DNA of 64,000 nucleotides, taken from the NCBI RefSeq assembly GCF_009828105.1, contig NZ_WTYQ01000005.1, positions 62,001 to 126,000 on the forward strand. The letters are read 5' to 3'. Shown in pieces: positions 17,379-25,690 of the stretch. The translations under genes were made by a program, and so were the position numbers. A model generated the notes under the pieces. The model was not told the DNA's origin. It ran no database searches and saw only the letters and a list, made by a program, of their open reading frames with translations. The stretch comes from Altericroceibacterium indicum (GTDB lineage: Bacteria; Pseudomonadota; Alphaproteobacteria; Sphingomonadales; Sphingomonadaceae). Position 1 is the stretch's first letter, and every line of letters starts with the position of its first letter.

Positions 17379-18296
17379 ATGACCGACAACCCAATTCCCA
17401 TGACGCCGCCGGCTGACGAAACCGGCTTTGACCAAATTCTTGCTTTTTCGCTCCCAGAGCGGGATGCGCGCGGCCGCGCTGTGCGTCTTGGGCCTGTGCT
17501 TGATACTATTCTAGCGGCCCATGATTATCCACCAGCGCTGAAACACCTGCTTGGTGAAGCATTGGTTCTCACCGCTTTGATGGGCGGTTTGCTTAAGGAT
17601 GAGGGCAGTCAGCTCACTCTTCAGGCCCAAACCAAAGGCGGGGTGGTTGACCTTCTGGTGTGTGACTATCGCGACAATGAGTTGCGTGGCTATGTTAAGC
17701 ATGACCGAGAGCGCTTTGATGGATTGGGGGCAAACCCCACCCTCGCTGCACTGTTTGGCGAGGGTTATCTTGCGATCACCTATGATCTGGCGACTTCCGG
17801 TCAGCGTTATCAGGGTGTAGTGCCCTTGGAAGGTGGCTCCCTGTCTGAAGCCGTGCAAGCCTATTTCGCACAGAGCGAGCAGGTTCCAACAATCATTCAG
17901 ACCGCTGTTAAAGCAGGGCCAGACGGCTGTGTTGCTGGCGGTTTACTGGTTCAGCATCTGCCTGAAGGTGAGGAAGGGCGCGAACGTCTTCATGTGCGAA
18001 TGGACCACCCGGAATGGGAGCATGTGTCCATTCTCACCAGTACGATTCGTCATGATGAATTGGTCGATCCAGCGCTTTCCCAGGAAGCGATGGTCTGGCG
18101 GCTGTTTCACGAAGAATCGGAAGTTCGGGTGGAGGCCGGTCCGCAATTGAGGCGTGGATGTCGCTGTACTGTCGAGCATTTTGAAAATGTCATTTCACGC
18201 TTTTCCAAGGATGAGCGTCGTGAGATGAGCGATGATCAGGGGATCATTCGCGTGGATTGTGCATTCTGCTCCCGAGAGTTCCCGATTCAGGATTGA
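17379..18296 (+). CDS. hslO: Hsp33 redox-regulated chaperone
   Basis: About 305 residues. The Hsp33 fold is shown by LGPVLDTILAAHDYP near the N-terminus and by the C-terminal redox switch: a CRCTVEHF (CxC) pair followed about 30 residues later by CAFC (CxxC). These four Cys bind zinc when reduced and form disulfides under oxidative stress, turning on holdase activity. The start is uncertain: ATG 17379 gives the usual MTDNPIP-like beginning, while ATG 17355 has GAGAGG close upstream and adds eight residues. It follows argF on the same strand. Confidence 0.93.
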   Translation: MTDNPIPMTPPADETGFDQILAFSLPERDARGRAVRLGPVLDTILAAHDYPPALKHLLGEALVLTALMGGLLKDEGSQLTLQAQTKGGVVDLLVCDYRDNELRGYVKHDRERFDGLGANPTLAALFGEGYLAITYDLATSGQRYQGVVPLEGGSLSEAVQAYFAQSEQVPTIIQTAVKAGPDGCVAGGLLVQHLPEGEEGRERLHVRMDHPEWEHVSILTSTIRHDELVDPALSQEAMVWRLFHEESEVRVEAGPQLRRGCRCTVEHFENVISRFSKDERREMSDDQGIIRVDCAFCSREFPIQD

Positions 18297-18382
18297 TCCT
18301 GCGGCCTGCGGAACTTAAACTTCGCCTCATCGTATATGGAGGGCAATTCGTCGTTCATGTGCTGGGTGGTATTGAGAAACTT

Positions 18383-18814
18383 ATGACCACATTTTCAATT
18401 TCCCGCTTCATGCGCAGTTTTTCTGTGCAGCCTGGCCGCTGGCTGGTGGCAGGGCTCGCTCTGGCTGGCGCAGTTCCTGCATTGGCGGCTGGTGGAAAGC
18501 TCGCCATGCTCGATAGTCTCGACAAGGGAATGTGGGAATTGCGTGTCCGCGGGAATGAACGGTTGGAGCGTATCTGTATGCGCAATGGCCGGGAATTCAT
18601 TCAGGTGGAACATCGTCAGCCTGGATGTGAGCGCTTTGTGGTGAAAGATTCGCCTAATGAAGTAATCGTGCAATATACCTGCCACGGTAATGGCTATGGC
18701 CGAACCTCGATCCGCAAGGAAGCCAGTGGCCTTGCCCAGCTCAAGAGTCAGGGCATTTCCAATGGCCGACCGTTTTCAATTGATGCCGAACTGCGGCGCG
18801 TTGGCTCCTGCTAA
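18383..18814 (+). CDS. Secreted DUF3617-like protein of unknown function
   Basis: A 143-residue protein with an N-terminal export signal (basic start, then WLVAGLALAGAVPALAAGG). The mature part holds spaced Cys (ICMRNG, PGCERF, QYTCHG and a final GSC) and a GxGxTSIRKEA-like block. This pattern resembles the DUF3617 family of small periplasmic proteins; I did not confirm it by search. The ATG at 18383 is chosen because it begins the signal peptide. It lies between hslO and queC with no shared function apparent. Confidence 0.75.
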   Translation: MTTFSISRFMRSFSVQPGRWLVAGLALAGAVPALAAGGKLAMLDSLDKGMWELRVRGNERLERICMRNGREFIQVEHRQPGCERFVVKDSPNEVIVQYTCHGNGYGRTSIRKEASGLAQLKSQGISNGRPFSIDAELRRVGSC

Positions 18815-18858
18815 TCCGAGGACTTGCGCGCAGGCTTTCAGCGGCCTAGCGCGAAATC

Positions 18859-19569
18859 ATGGCGAATAATTCAAAACAAGGTGCGGACGCGGTCGTTCTG
18901 CTGAGTGGCGGCCTTGATTCCATGGTGTCGGCAGCGCTGGCCCGGGAGCAAGGGTATCGAATCAATGCTCTGACGATTGATTACAATCAGCGGCATCATT
19001 GCGAGATCGATTCAGCCAAAGCAATCGCAGCCAATCTTGGTGCGGCGCGCCATGTGATTCTGCCGCTTGATTTGCGACAGTTCGGCGGCTCAGCATTGAC
19101 GGATACAGACATAGCTGTCCCTAAGGGTGGGTTGGAAGATGGTATTCCGGTCACTTATGTCCCTGCACGGAATCTGGTGTTTCTCTCGGTCACTCTGGCT
19201 TGGGCTGAAGCAATCGGTGCGCAGGACATATTCATCGGTGTGAATGCGCTTGATTACTCAGGCTATCCTGATTGCCGGCCGGAGTTCATCGAAAGCTTTA
19301 CCAAAACTGCAAATCTGGCGACCAAAGCGGGGGATGGGGGCAAAGGGTTTACCATTCATACGCCGCTGCAATTTCTTGGGAAAGCGGACATTGCCCGCGA
19401 AACAGCGCGTTTGGGTCTTGATCCGGCACAGAGCTGGTCCTGCTATGATCCCACTCGTGACGGCCTTGCTTGCGGCACTTGCGATAGCTGCCGCTTGCGC
19501 CGCAAAGGCTTTGCGGATGCTGGCGTGGAAGACCGTACGCCTTACGCAGAAGAGCCTTCACTCGATTAA
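18859..19569 (+). CDS. queC: 7-cyano-7-deazaguanine synthase
   Basis: A 236-residue ATP-dependent enzyme converting carboxydeazaguanine to preQ0 in queuosine synthesis. It has the PP-loop [17 protein letters not shown], the [18 protein letters not shown] family signature and the zinc-binding Cys cluster CYDP...[14 protein letters not shown] near the C-terminus. The next gene begins at the base after its stop, so the two are co-transcribed. gluQ, acting on another queuosine step, lies about 28 kb away. Confidence 0.95.
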   Translation: MANNSKQGADAVVLLSGGLDSMVSAALAREQGYRINALTIDYNQRHHCEIDSAKAIAANLGAARHVILPLDLRQFGGSALTDTDIAVPKGGLEDGIPVTYVPARNLVFLSVTLAWAEAIGAQDIFIGVNALDYSGYPDCRPEFIESFTKTANLATKAGDGGKGFTIHTPLQFLGKADIARETARLGLDPAQSWSCYDPTRDGLACGTCDSCRLRRKGFADAGVEDRTPYAEEPSLD

Positions 19570-21099
19570 ATGTCAGTATATCAGCATGATAAGGCCATGC
19601 CGAACAGGGCAGTGCCACCCTATCACTGGTATGCGCTGAGCATCTTGGTGCTGGTCTATTTTCTAAATTTCGTAGACCGCCAGATTCTCTCGATTCTTGC
19701 CAATGATATCAAAGCTGATCTGGGTCTTGATGATGCTGATCTGGGCTTTTTGTATGGCACTGCCTTCGCCATTTTTTACGCGCTTTTTGGTATTCCATTG
19801 GGGCGCTTGGCGGACAATTGGCACCGGGTGCGATTGCTCAGCATTGGCTTGTTGCTGTGGTCTGGCATGACGGCGCTTTCAGGAATGGCTCGTAATGGTG
19901 CCACTCTCGCAGTCGCGCGGATCGGTGTCGGGGTCGGAGAAGCGACTGCCAACCCTTGCGCCTATTCCCTGATCGGAGACTGGTTTCCAAAACGGCTTCG
20001 GGGCACGGCGATTGGCATTTATTCTTCCGGCCTTTTTGTCGGGAGTGGTCTGTCGCTGCTGATTGGCGGCACGGTCGTAGAGAAATGGAATTCGGCCTTT
20101 CCTGGCGGTGCCCCTCTCGGGCTTGCAGGCTGGCAAGCGGCGTTTCTGGCGGTGGGTTTGCCAGGGGTGATACTGGCGGCTGTCGTTATGTCATTGCGAG
20201 AGCCTGTTCGCCCTCAACCTGCCGAACGTATCAAAGCATCGCCATGGCTAGTGCTGCTTCAGGATTGTATCGATGTTATCCCACCCCTTACTCTGATTGG
20301 CGCGGCCAAGCGTGGAAGGCGTGCGTTGCTGGGCAATTGTGCTAGTCTTGCAGGCGTGGTGCTGCTTGCCTGGCTTGTCTCATTCCTTACCGGCAATCAG
20401 GAGCAGTTTTGGCTGCTGGGTCTTGGTGTTTACGCCGTTATGAGCTGGGCGATGGCTCTCAAGCATAGAGATGCCGAGACTTTCCGTTTCACTTGGGGGT
20501 CACCTGCTTTCATGGGCATTGTGGTGGCCTATGGGGCGATCTGCTTTGTGGGTTACTCAGTCACCTATTGGGCTGCGCCTTTTGCCGAGAGAAGTTTTGC
20601 CGTGGACAAGGCAACGCTTGGCTGGATGCTGGGTGCACCTGCTGCTGTAGGCGGCTTTTTGGGCGTTATCGGTGGTGGACGCTTAGCGGATATTCTTGCC
20701 CGCCGAATACCTATTGGGCGGGCGATGGTCTTGCTGATTGGCTTGCTGGTTCCAGTGCCATTGATTCTGATTGGCTATGGCCATGTCAGTGCAACGACAT
20801 TTTACATCATCAGCTTTTTGCTGCAGCTTGCGACTTCAACAGCGCTGTCAGCTTCCGCAGCAGCCAGCCAGTCTCTGGTGAAACCCCATATGCGCGGGAC
20901 AGCCACGGCAATTTTTCTTATCGGGACAACCCTGATCGGTCTGTCGCTTGGACCGTTTACAGCAGGTTATGTTTCTACGGCGACGGGCGCTTTGGGATTG
21001 GGCGTGAAGGCCACATTGGTGGCTGTGCCCTTTGGATTGCTCGCGCTCTTTATCGCTTGCCAATCCATACCAAAAACCGCTCGCCAGCTAGGTGAATAG
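19570..21099 (+). CDS. MFS transporter, spinster-like
   Basis: A 509-residue major facilitator with about 12 membrane segments. The first segment YALSILVLVYFLNFVDRQILSIL and the loop GIPLGRLADNWHRVRLL (MFS signature between TM2 and TM3) are typical of the spinster-like group common in sphingomonads. TM4/5 contain GVGEATANPCAYSLIGDWFP. Substrate is unknown. It starts directly at the queC stop and ends inside a bidirectional terminator. Confidence 0.88.
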   Translation: MSVYQHDKAMPNRAVPPYHWYALSILVLVYFLNFVDRQILSILANDIKADLGLDDADLGFLYGTAFAIFYALFGIPLGRLADNWHRVRLLSIGLLLWSGMTALSGMARNGATLAVARIGVGVGEATANPCAYSLIGDWFPKRLRGTAIGIYSSGLFVGSGLSLLIGGTVVEKWNSAFPGGAPLGLAGWQAAFLAVGLPGVILAAVVMSLREPVRPQPAERIKASPWLVLLQDCIDVIPPLTLIGAAKRGRRALLGNCASLAGVVLLAWLVSFLTGNQEQFWLLGLGVYAVMSWAMALKHRDAETFRFTWGSPAFMGIVVAYGAICFVGYSVTYWAAPFAERSFAVDKATLGWMLGAPAAVGGFLGVIGGGRLADILARRIPIGRAMVLLIGLLVPVPLILIGYGHVSATTFYIISFLLQLATSTALSASAAASQSLVKPHMRGTATAIFLIGTTLIGLSLGPFTAGYVSTATGALGLGVKATLVAVPFGLLALFIACQSIPKTARQLGE

Positions 21100-21114
21100 C
21101 GGGCGAGCGGTTTT
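21073..21114. terminator. Bidirectional terminator between the MFS gene and sodC
   Basis: AAAACCGCTCGCC (21073-21085) pairs with GGCGAGCGGTTTT (21102-21114). The stem includes the MFS stop region, and A/T runs on both sides allow use from both convergent genes. Confidence 0.85.
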
Positions 21115-21130
21115 ATAGCTTCAGGGCGTT

Positions 21131-21730
21131 TTAGGCTGCTGGCGTTGTCTCGGCAGTAGGAGCGGCTTTCTCCATAACACCGCAAGCGATACGGCTGCCG
21201 GCATCGCCAGCAGGGTCGCTCTTATAATCGTCCGGGCCTTCGTGGATCACGATAGCTGTGCCATCATCATCGAAGATGTTGGACAGAATATAATCGCGAT
21301 CGCCGGTCAAGGTGACAGTGGCGCTGCCATTACCATTATCATCGATCGTTAGATTAGGCATGTCACCCAAATGGGCACCCTTGGGGTTCTCAGTGCCATG
21401 TTCTTTGTCGCCGGGATTGAGATGGCCACCAGCTGATTTGAAATCTGGCGCATCGCATTTGCCGGTCTGGTGCAGATGGAAGCCATGCGCCCCGGCACCA
21501 AGGCCAGTGGCATTGACCATGACTTCAATCGCATCACCATTGGCAAGCAGTGTGGCGGTGCCAGCAGGTTTGCCATCGGCTGTTTTCAGTTCAGCCGTGC
21601 CGAGCTGTTCGGGCGCGGTGGTAGTAGCAGCCTCAGTCGGGCTATCCGTTGCGGCCTTTTCGGGGGTTCCCCCACAAGCGGCGAGCGCAATGGTGAGTGG
21701 GGCAAGGGCGGCGAAACGATAGATCGTCAT
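21131..21730 (-). CDS. sodC: Superoxide dismutase [Cu-Zn], lipoprotein
   Basis: A 199-residue protein. ATG at 21730 has GGAGGAG just upstream and starts a lipoprotein signal with lipobox LAAC (Cys19). After a Thr/Ala-rich linker comes the Cu/Zn SOD domain: copper ligands in GFHLHQTGKC, the zinc loop GGHLNPGDKEHG and GAHLGDMPNL, then IVIHEGPDDYKSDPAGDAGSRIACG with the last copper His, the active-site Arg and the disulfide Cys. It should detoxify superoxide in the periplasm, tethered to a membrane. It is on the same strand as the GTA cluster but is probably separate. Confidence 0.94.
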   Translation of the reverse strand: MTIYRFAALAPLTIALAACGGTPEKAATDSPTEAATTTAPEQLGTAELKTADGKPAGTATLLANGDAIEVMVNATGLGAGAHGFHLHQTGKCDAPDFKSAGGHLNPGDKEHGTENPKGAHLGDMPNLTIDDNGNGSATVTLTGDRDYILSNIFDDDGTAIVIHEGPDDYKSDPAGDAGSRIACGVMEKAAPTAETTPAA

Positions 21731-21791
21731 AAATGCTCCTCCAGTCAGAATAACGATTACCAACGCGCTGATCCCGGATTTGCTCCGAGAT

Positions 21792-22250
21792 TTATGAATC
21801 AGGGAAAATGCCAGCCTCGATCAATCCTGCTATAAGTCCGGAAATGGCCGCCCTGGCCTCACTGTCGACGTTTGCGCCGCCAATTGGCAGGGCAGGAGTT
21901 TCAGGGCGTTTCCATTCTTCGGCAAAGCGGATCATCTGGTTGCTGGTCTTGTCAAATACGGCCATCCCCTCACGCGGGGTGATGAAAAGCCATGCCCCGG
22001 CTTGCCAGCAGACGAGTTTGCTGTCGTGCCCGGACCATTCACCGCTGGCGGTATCGCTCACCAACCAGCATTGCCCCTCTTCAGGAGCTGATGGCGGAGC
22101 GCTTTGTTCACCTTCGATGGCGGGATGGAGCAGGGCATCTGTCAGGCAGTGGGCTTCGTTGACGAAGAACTCTTTCTGCGTTTGTCCGGCAAACAGGAGG
22201 GGCAGGCCAAAGCGTGGACTGGCGGAGGTGAAGCTGATCGGGTCGGGCAT
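21792..22250 (-). CDS. DUF2793 protein at the end of the GTA cluster
   Basis: A 152-residue protein containing the DUF2793 pattern: PRFGLPLLFAGQTQKEFFVNEA, then a central part with EEGQCWLV and GAWLFITPREGM. DUF2793 proteins are found at the 3' ends of GTA and phage tail modules in alphaproteobacteria and are thought to be tail or fibre-associated. AGGAG precedes the ATG. It lies 19 bases after gp15. Confidence 0.85.
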   Translation of the reverse strand: MPDPISFTSASPRFGLPLLFAGQTQKEFFVNEAHCLTDALLHPAIEGEQSAPPSAPEEGQCWLVSDTASGEWSGHDSKLVCWQAGAWLFITPREGMAVFDKTSNQMIRFAEEWKRPETPALPIGGANVDSEARAAISGLIAGLIEAGIFPDS

Positions 22251-22269
22251 GATGATGGTCTCCTAAGGA

Positions 22270-24447
22270 TCAGGGAAGAATGGTGAGGAGCAGGGGGGCG
22301 GACAGGGCAAAACTACCTTGCTGGCACACCCAGAGTGGCTTGCCGGAATAGTCTGACAGACTATCGGCAGGCAGGGTGATGGAAGGCAGCGTTACGCTCC
22401 ACTGCTGTTCAGGGCTTGCAAACGGGCCAATGCCGAGGAGGTAGGATTCCGCCTCTTCATTCAGTGGCACATCGACCTGATCGCGCCACTCCCAGGCCCC
22501 GCGTGCGCGGCGGCTCCATGTGAAAGTGATATCTCCTGAAAGCTGGAGTATCATCCGGGGATGCACCGGCATTAATGGCTTGAGACTGATCCCTGCGTTG
22601 GCAAGGGACGCGTATACCGGTTCATCATCGGCAATTCCGAGCGCCAATATCTGCGTGCCAGCCTGTGTGGCGATTTCGGTCTGGTCGAGCGGGATGCAGC
22701 GATGATCGAGCAGGGTGAAGGGCGATAGTGCGGGATTTCCATCGACGGCCCTGGCTTCTGTGCCACCTCGCCCACGGAGCAGGCCAGACAAACGCCAGTG
22801 ATTGGCACCAAGATGGGCCGCTTGCGAAAACTGGATCACCTCTTCACCCAGCAGCGCCCGGTTGCTTCCGGAAGCCAGCATTTCTGGTGTGGCATTGGTC
22901 AGTGTGAAATCTGCTGAAGCCAGTTCAATTTCAAGCTGGGCAGACGGATCGAGGCGCAGGCATGACGAGCTTCCCAGTGGCGTAAGAGACTTTCCGATAA
23001 TGGCCCGGCGAGGGCCACTGGGGCCAAGCGGGATCAACTGACCATCGCGCACGGTATAAAGCGCAGCGCCTGTCCAGCCATCCGAAACAGAGGAAGGTGC
23101 GGCATAGATATTCCGGTTGGTGGCAGCCCCTATGCCGTCCCATGGAAGTTCGAAAGCATGGAGCACAGTGGGCGTTGCGATCCGATCCCTTGGGGCAAGC
23201 ACGGTTCCTCCGTCAGCGGCAGCTTGCCGGGCGGGGCCACGGGGCAGGCGGCGCAGTTCCAGTTCGATCCCCTGATCGCGCCATTCCCAGCTTTCAATCA
23301 GCCAATAGCCCGGCTGATCGGGCACGCGTACAATGGAGCCAGGGCCAAGCGTTGGGTCCAGTTCGGCTAGCCGCCATCCCATCATTTCCGATCGCCATCC
23401 GGCTCGCTCAGCCGCGCCATTCACCAGATCGCGAGCACTTTGGGCGTTGAGCGTTCCAGGAAATTGGAGGGTTTCTCCCCGCCCTGAGGCCGCTTTACCA
23501 TCGGCGCGTTGGACACCGGGCTGATAATCGCGCGTGGCGTCATAGTAGCGTATCGCGTTCGGAATGGTGGCAGAGCCTGCCTTGCGCTGATGCCATTTCC
23601 CGGTTTGTGGTGCGTGGCTGTCTGAATCCAACGCCATTGCCGGTTCAGGCAGAAGCGGTGGGTCAGGTGGTATATTCTGCGCAGAAGTAATGGTCAGACC
23701 TGTGCCATCGACATTGCAGCTTAGTGGATAGAGCGCATCGCAGGTGGACAATAGGTTGAGCAGCGAACCCCCTTCGCAGGAAAAGCCGGAAAGGCCGGGC
23801 AAAATGGTGAGCGTGTGGATCGTATCGGGAAGTGGGCCGATAAGAGATGCTAGGCGCAGTGGTGTACCATCCTTTCCGATCAGTTCGAAGTTCAGTGCCG
23901 GGATGCGATTACCAAAATCAGCAAGCTGGAGATTTTCAAACACGCAATAGGATAATCCGCGAAAGGCCGGGCAGGCCGCCCCTTCTGCAGATGCGATCAG
24001 TGGATCAATCGTATTGTCCCCACCGCCGCGATAGAACCGAAACGTGCCGCCCACTTTGAGGTCGCCTGCCGCGCCGCGCAGCAAAGTGCCATCAGCCCAG
24101 ATCCGGCCAATATCATGGACAGGGCTGCTGGACAGGGCGACAGCGAAGGATGCTGAATAGCTGTAAGTCTGGGTAGATGGAGCGCCTTTCGATCCACCTG
24201 TAGCTTCTGAACTTTCCACCAGATCGCTCGCCCAGATGATGCTTCCAGCGACCCGCATCCGCCCAAAGTGGCGGGGAATGGCGGTGCCATAGCTTGACGT
24301 GGTGAGCGCCAGCTCCTTGAGGCGGGAGCCTTGACGGTTGCTGCCAAAGACTGCCTGATCGACCTGAGAGCCAATCAGTGAACCCAATGCGCCGCCCAAC
24401 GGGCCACCAAGGGCTGTCCCGACAGCGGTAAAGACGAGTGTAGCCAT
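22270..24447 (-). CDS. GTA gp15-like tail hub/host-specificity protein lacking an evident TIM domain
   Basis: A 725-residue protein. ATG at 24447 starts MATLVFTAVGTALGGPLGGALGSLIG, the typical gp15 N-terminal Gly-rich hydrophobic stretch. The ELALTTSSYGTAIPRHFG hub motif, FAVALSSSPV and SLIGPLPDTIHTLTILPG follow. The middle (~350-480) has tail-protein-like segments such as RYYDATRDYQPGVQR. It should form the tail-tip hub. The Rhodobacter protein is about 1300 residues and contains a TIM-barrel region; here nothing similar is evident and the protein is about 580 residues shorter. The TIM-like stretch of this cluster sits in gp12 instead. Confidence 0.86.
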   Translation of the reverse strand: MATLVFTAVGTALGGPLGGALGSLIGSQVDQAVFGSNRQGSRLKELALTTSSYGTAIPRHFGRMRVAGSIIWASDLVESSEATGGSKGAPSTQTYSYSASFAVALSSSPVHDIGRIWADGTLLRGAAGDLKVGGTFRFYRGGGDNTIDPLIASAEGAACPAFRGLSYCVFENLQLADFGNRIPALNFELIGKDGTPLRLASLIGPLPDTIHTLTILPGLSGFSCEGGSLLNLLSTCDALYPLSCNVDGTGLTITSAQNIPPDPPLLPEPAMALDSDSHAPQTGKWHQRKAGSATIPNAIRYYDATRDYQPGVQRADGKAASGRGETLQFPGTLNAQSARDLVNGAAERAGWRSEMMGWRLAELDPTLGPGSIVRVPDQPGYWLIESWEWRDQGIELELRRLPRGPARQAAADGGTVLAPRDRIATPTVLHAFELPWDGIGAATNRNIYAAPSSVSDGWTGAALYTVRDGQLIPLGPSGPRRAIIGKSLTPLGSSSCLRLDPSAQLEIELASADFTLTNATPEMLASGSNRALLGEEVIQFSQAAHLGANHWRLSGLLRGRGGTEARAVDGNPALSPFTLLDHRCIPLDQTEIATQAGTQILALGIADDEPVYASLANAGISLKPLMPVHPRMILQLSGDITFTWSRRARGAWEWRDQVDVPLNEEAESYLLGIGPFASPEQQWSVTLPSITLPADSLSDYSGKPLWVCQQGSFALSAPLLLTILP

Positions 24448-24458
24448 GAGAATTGCTT

Positions 24459-24869
24459 TCAGTCTGGTGGAAGGCGCCACAGGCGCCGCAATGGCCATGG
24501 GAATGGACCTGGCGTTCTGACGACGCGGCGCAAACCGGCATGGGCGTGGATGAAATCCGTTTCACCCAAGGCAATGGCGCAATGGAATTGGGCAGGTCCG
24601 GTGCGACCCAACAGAATATCGCCCGCCCGAAAAGGTGCTGCGCCCGGCACCAATCCCAGCTCTTCGGCAAAGGCGAATAAGGGTGAGATGGTGCTGTTGC
24701 GCATGGCATAGGCAGGCGGTGGTGGAGCGATAATGCCCACATCGGCCAAAGCGGTGAGGATCAGGCCAAGGCAGTCAAACCCTCCTGCCGGATGGCGTCC
24801 ATGGAGGCAGAAGGGCATGCCGACATAGGATTGCGCCGCCTTTGCCAGAGCAGCGGCCCGTCCGTTCAT
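24459..24869 (-). CDS. GTA gp14-like NlpC/P60 cell-wall peptidase
   Basis: A 136-residue NlpC/P60-type protein. The catalytic Cys lies in GGFDCLGL (~residue 32), the His in QFHCAIAL (~95), and IHAHAG supplies a further polar position. In GTAs it opens peptidoglycan so that DNA can enter the recipient. It begins inside the end of gp13 (ATGA at 24866-24869) and is followed by gp15. Confidence 0.9.
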   Translation of the reverse strand: MNGRAAALAKAAQSYVGMPFCLHGRHPAGGFDCLGLILTALADVGIIAPPPPAYAMRNSTISPLFAFAEELGLVPGAAPFRAGDILLGRTGPAQFHCAIALGETDFIHAHAGLRRVVRTPGPFPWPLRRLWRLPPD

Positions 24870-25690
24870 GCGCTGGAGGAAGTCGGGTAGCGGGTGATCG
24901 CATCATTGCCGGGCAAAAAGGGTTCGCCCTGAAAATTGGCGGCATTGGCAAAGCGTATGTGGCAAGTCTCCAACCGATGATCGCAACCTTCGCGTAAGAG
25001 TGCCCGCATTCCCGGTTGGAGTTCGCGCGATAGAGCCTTGTCCAGCATCAGCCCGGTCGCATCGGCCTCCACCACCTCCATCTGTAATCCTGCATGTGGC
25101 CCGTCGAGCCAGCGAAGCGAACCACTGGCCATCACATTTGGCGCGATTGGAGGGGTGAAATCCACGCGGTTTGCGTCCCAGTCTACTGATAACACGGCGG
25201 CCTCATGTGTGAATTGGACAGCGCTCAGCGTGCATCCGGGGCCGCAGAAATTGGCGCGGCAGGTCGGGCTGGTACGCGGAATGGTGTCAATGTCGAGCGC
25301 AGCTTTGGCTGAGAGCAATTCTGCACTGAACTGCCCGCCTTCCATTGCGATGGCTCCGATTTCACCCCGATAGAGCAGGGCGTTTTCCAAAGTCTCCCAA
25401 TCGACCACGCCAATGAGCACGGCTGCTCCGTCATAACGACCATCGGCGAGGTCCGTTTCGCTGATGGCGCTATGCGACAACACGCCCTGAACTTCGGCAG
25501 CATCCATCGAAATATCGGCATTGCGGCGGATGGAAGAGGGGGTAATGCCGGGCGCGGCGCGATGGTTGATCCCGTCAAACCACAGGTCACGATCATGGGC
25601 AGTAAAACCCAGCGCCACGCCATCACGCCTCAATATCCGCCAGAAAATGCTGACGCATTCCAGCGTTTCACGGAAGAAAACCCGACTCAT
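24866..25690 (-). CDS. GTA gp13-like tail protein (DUF2163)
   Basis: A 274-residue protein with the DUF2163 pattern: FFRETLECVSIFWRILRRDG, LGFTAHDRDLWFDG, the Cys-rich CRANFCGPGCTL and a C-terminal CDHRLETCHIRFANAANFQG ending in GNDAI. The paired Cys blocks are conserved in this tail-tip family, where the Rhodobacter homologue binds an iron-sulfur cluster as I recall. ATG at 25690 overlaps the gp12 stop as ATGA; the frame continues upstream but overlaps gp12. Confidence 0.9.
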   Translation of the reverse strand: MSRVFFRETLECVSIFWRILRRDGVALGFTAHDRDLWFDGINHRAAPGITPSSIRRNADISMDAAEVQGVLSHSAISETDLADGRYDGAAVLIGVVDWETLENALLYRGEIGAIAMEGGQFSAELLSAKAALDIDTIPRTSPTCRANFCGPGCTLSAVQFTHEAAVLSVDWDANRVDFTPPIAPNVMASGSLRWLDGPHAGLQMEVVEADATGLMLDKALSRELQPGMRALLREGCDHRLETCHIRFANAANFQGEPFLPGNDAITRYPTSSSA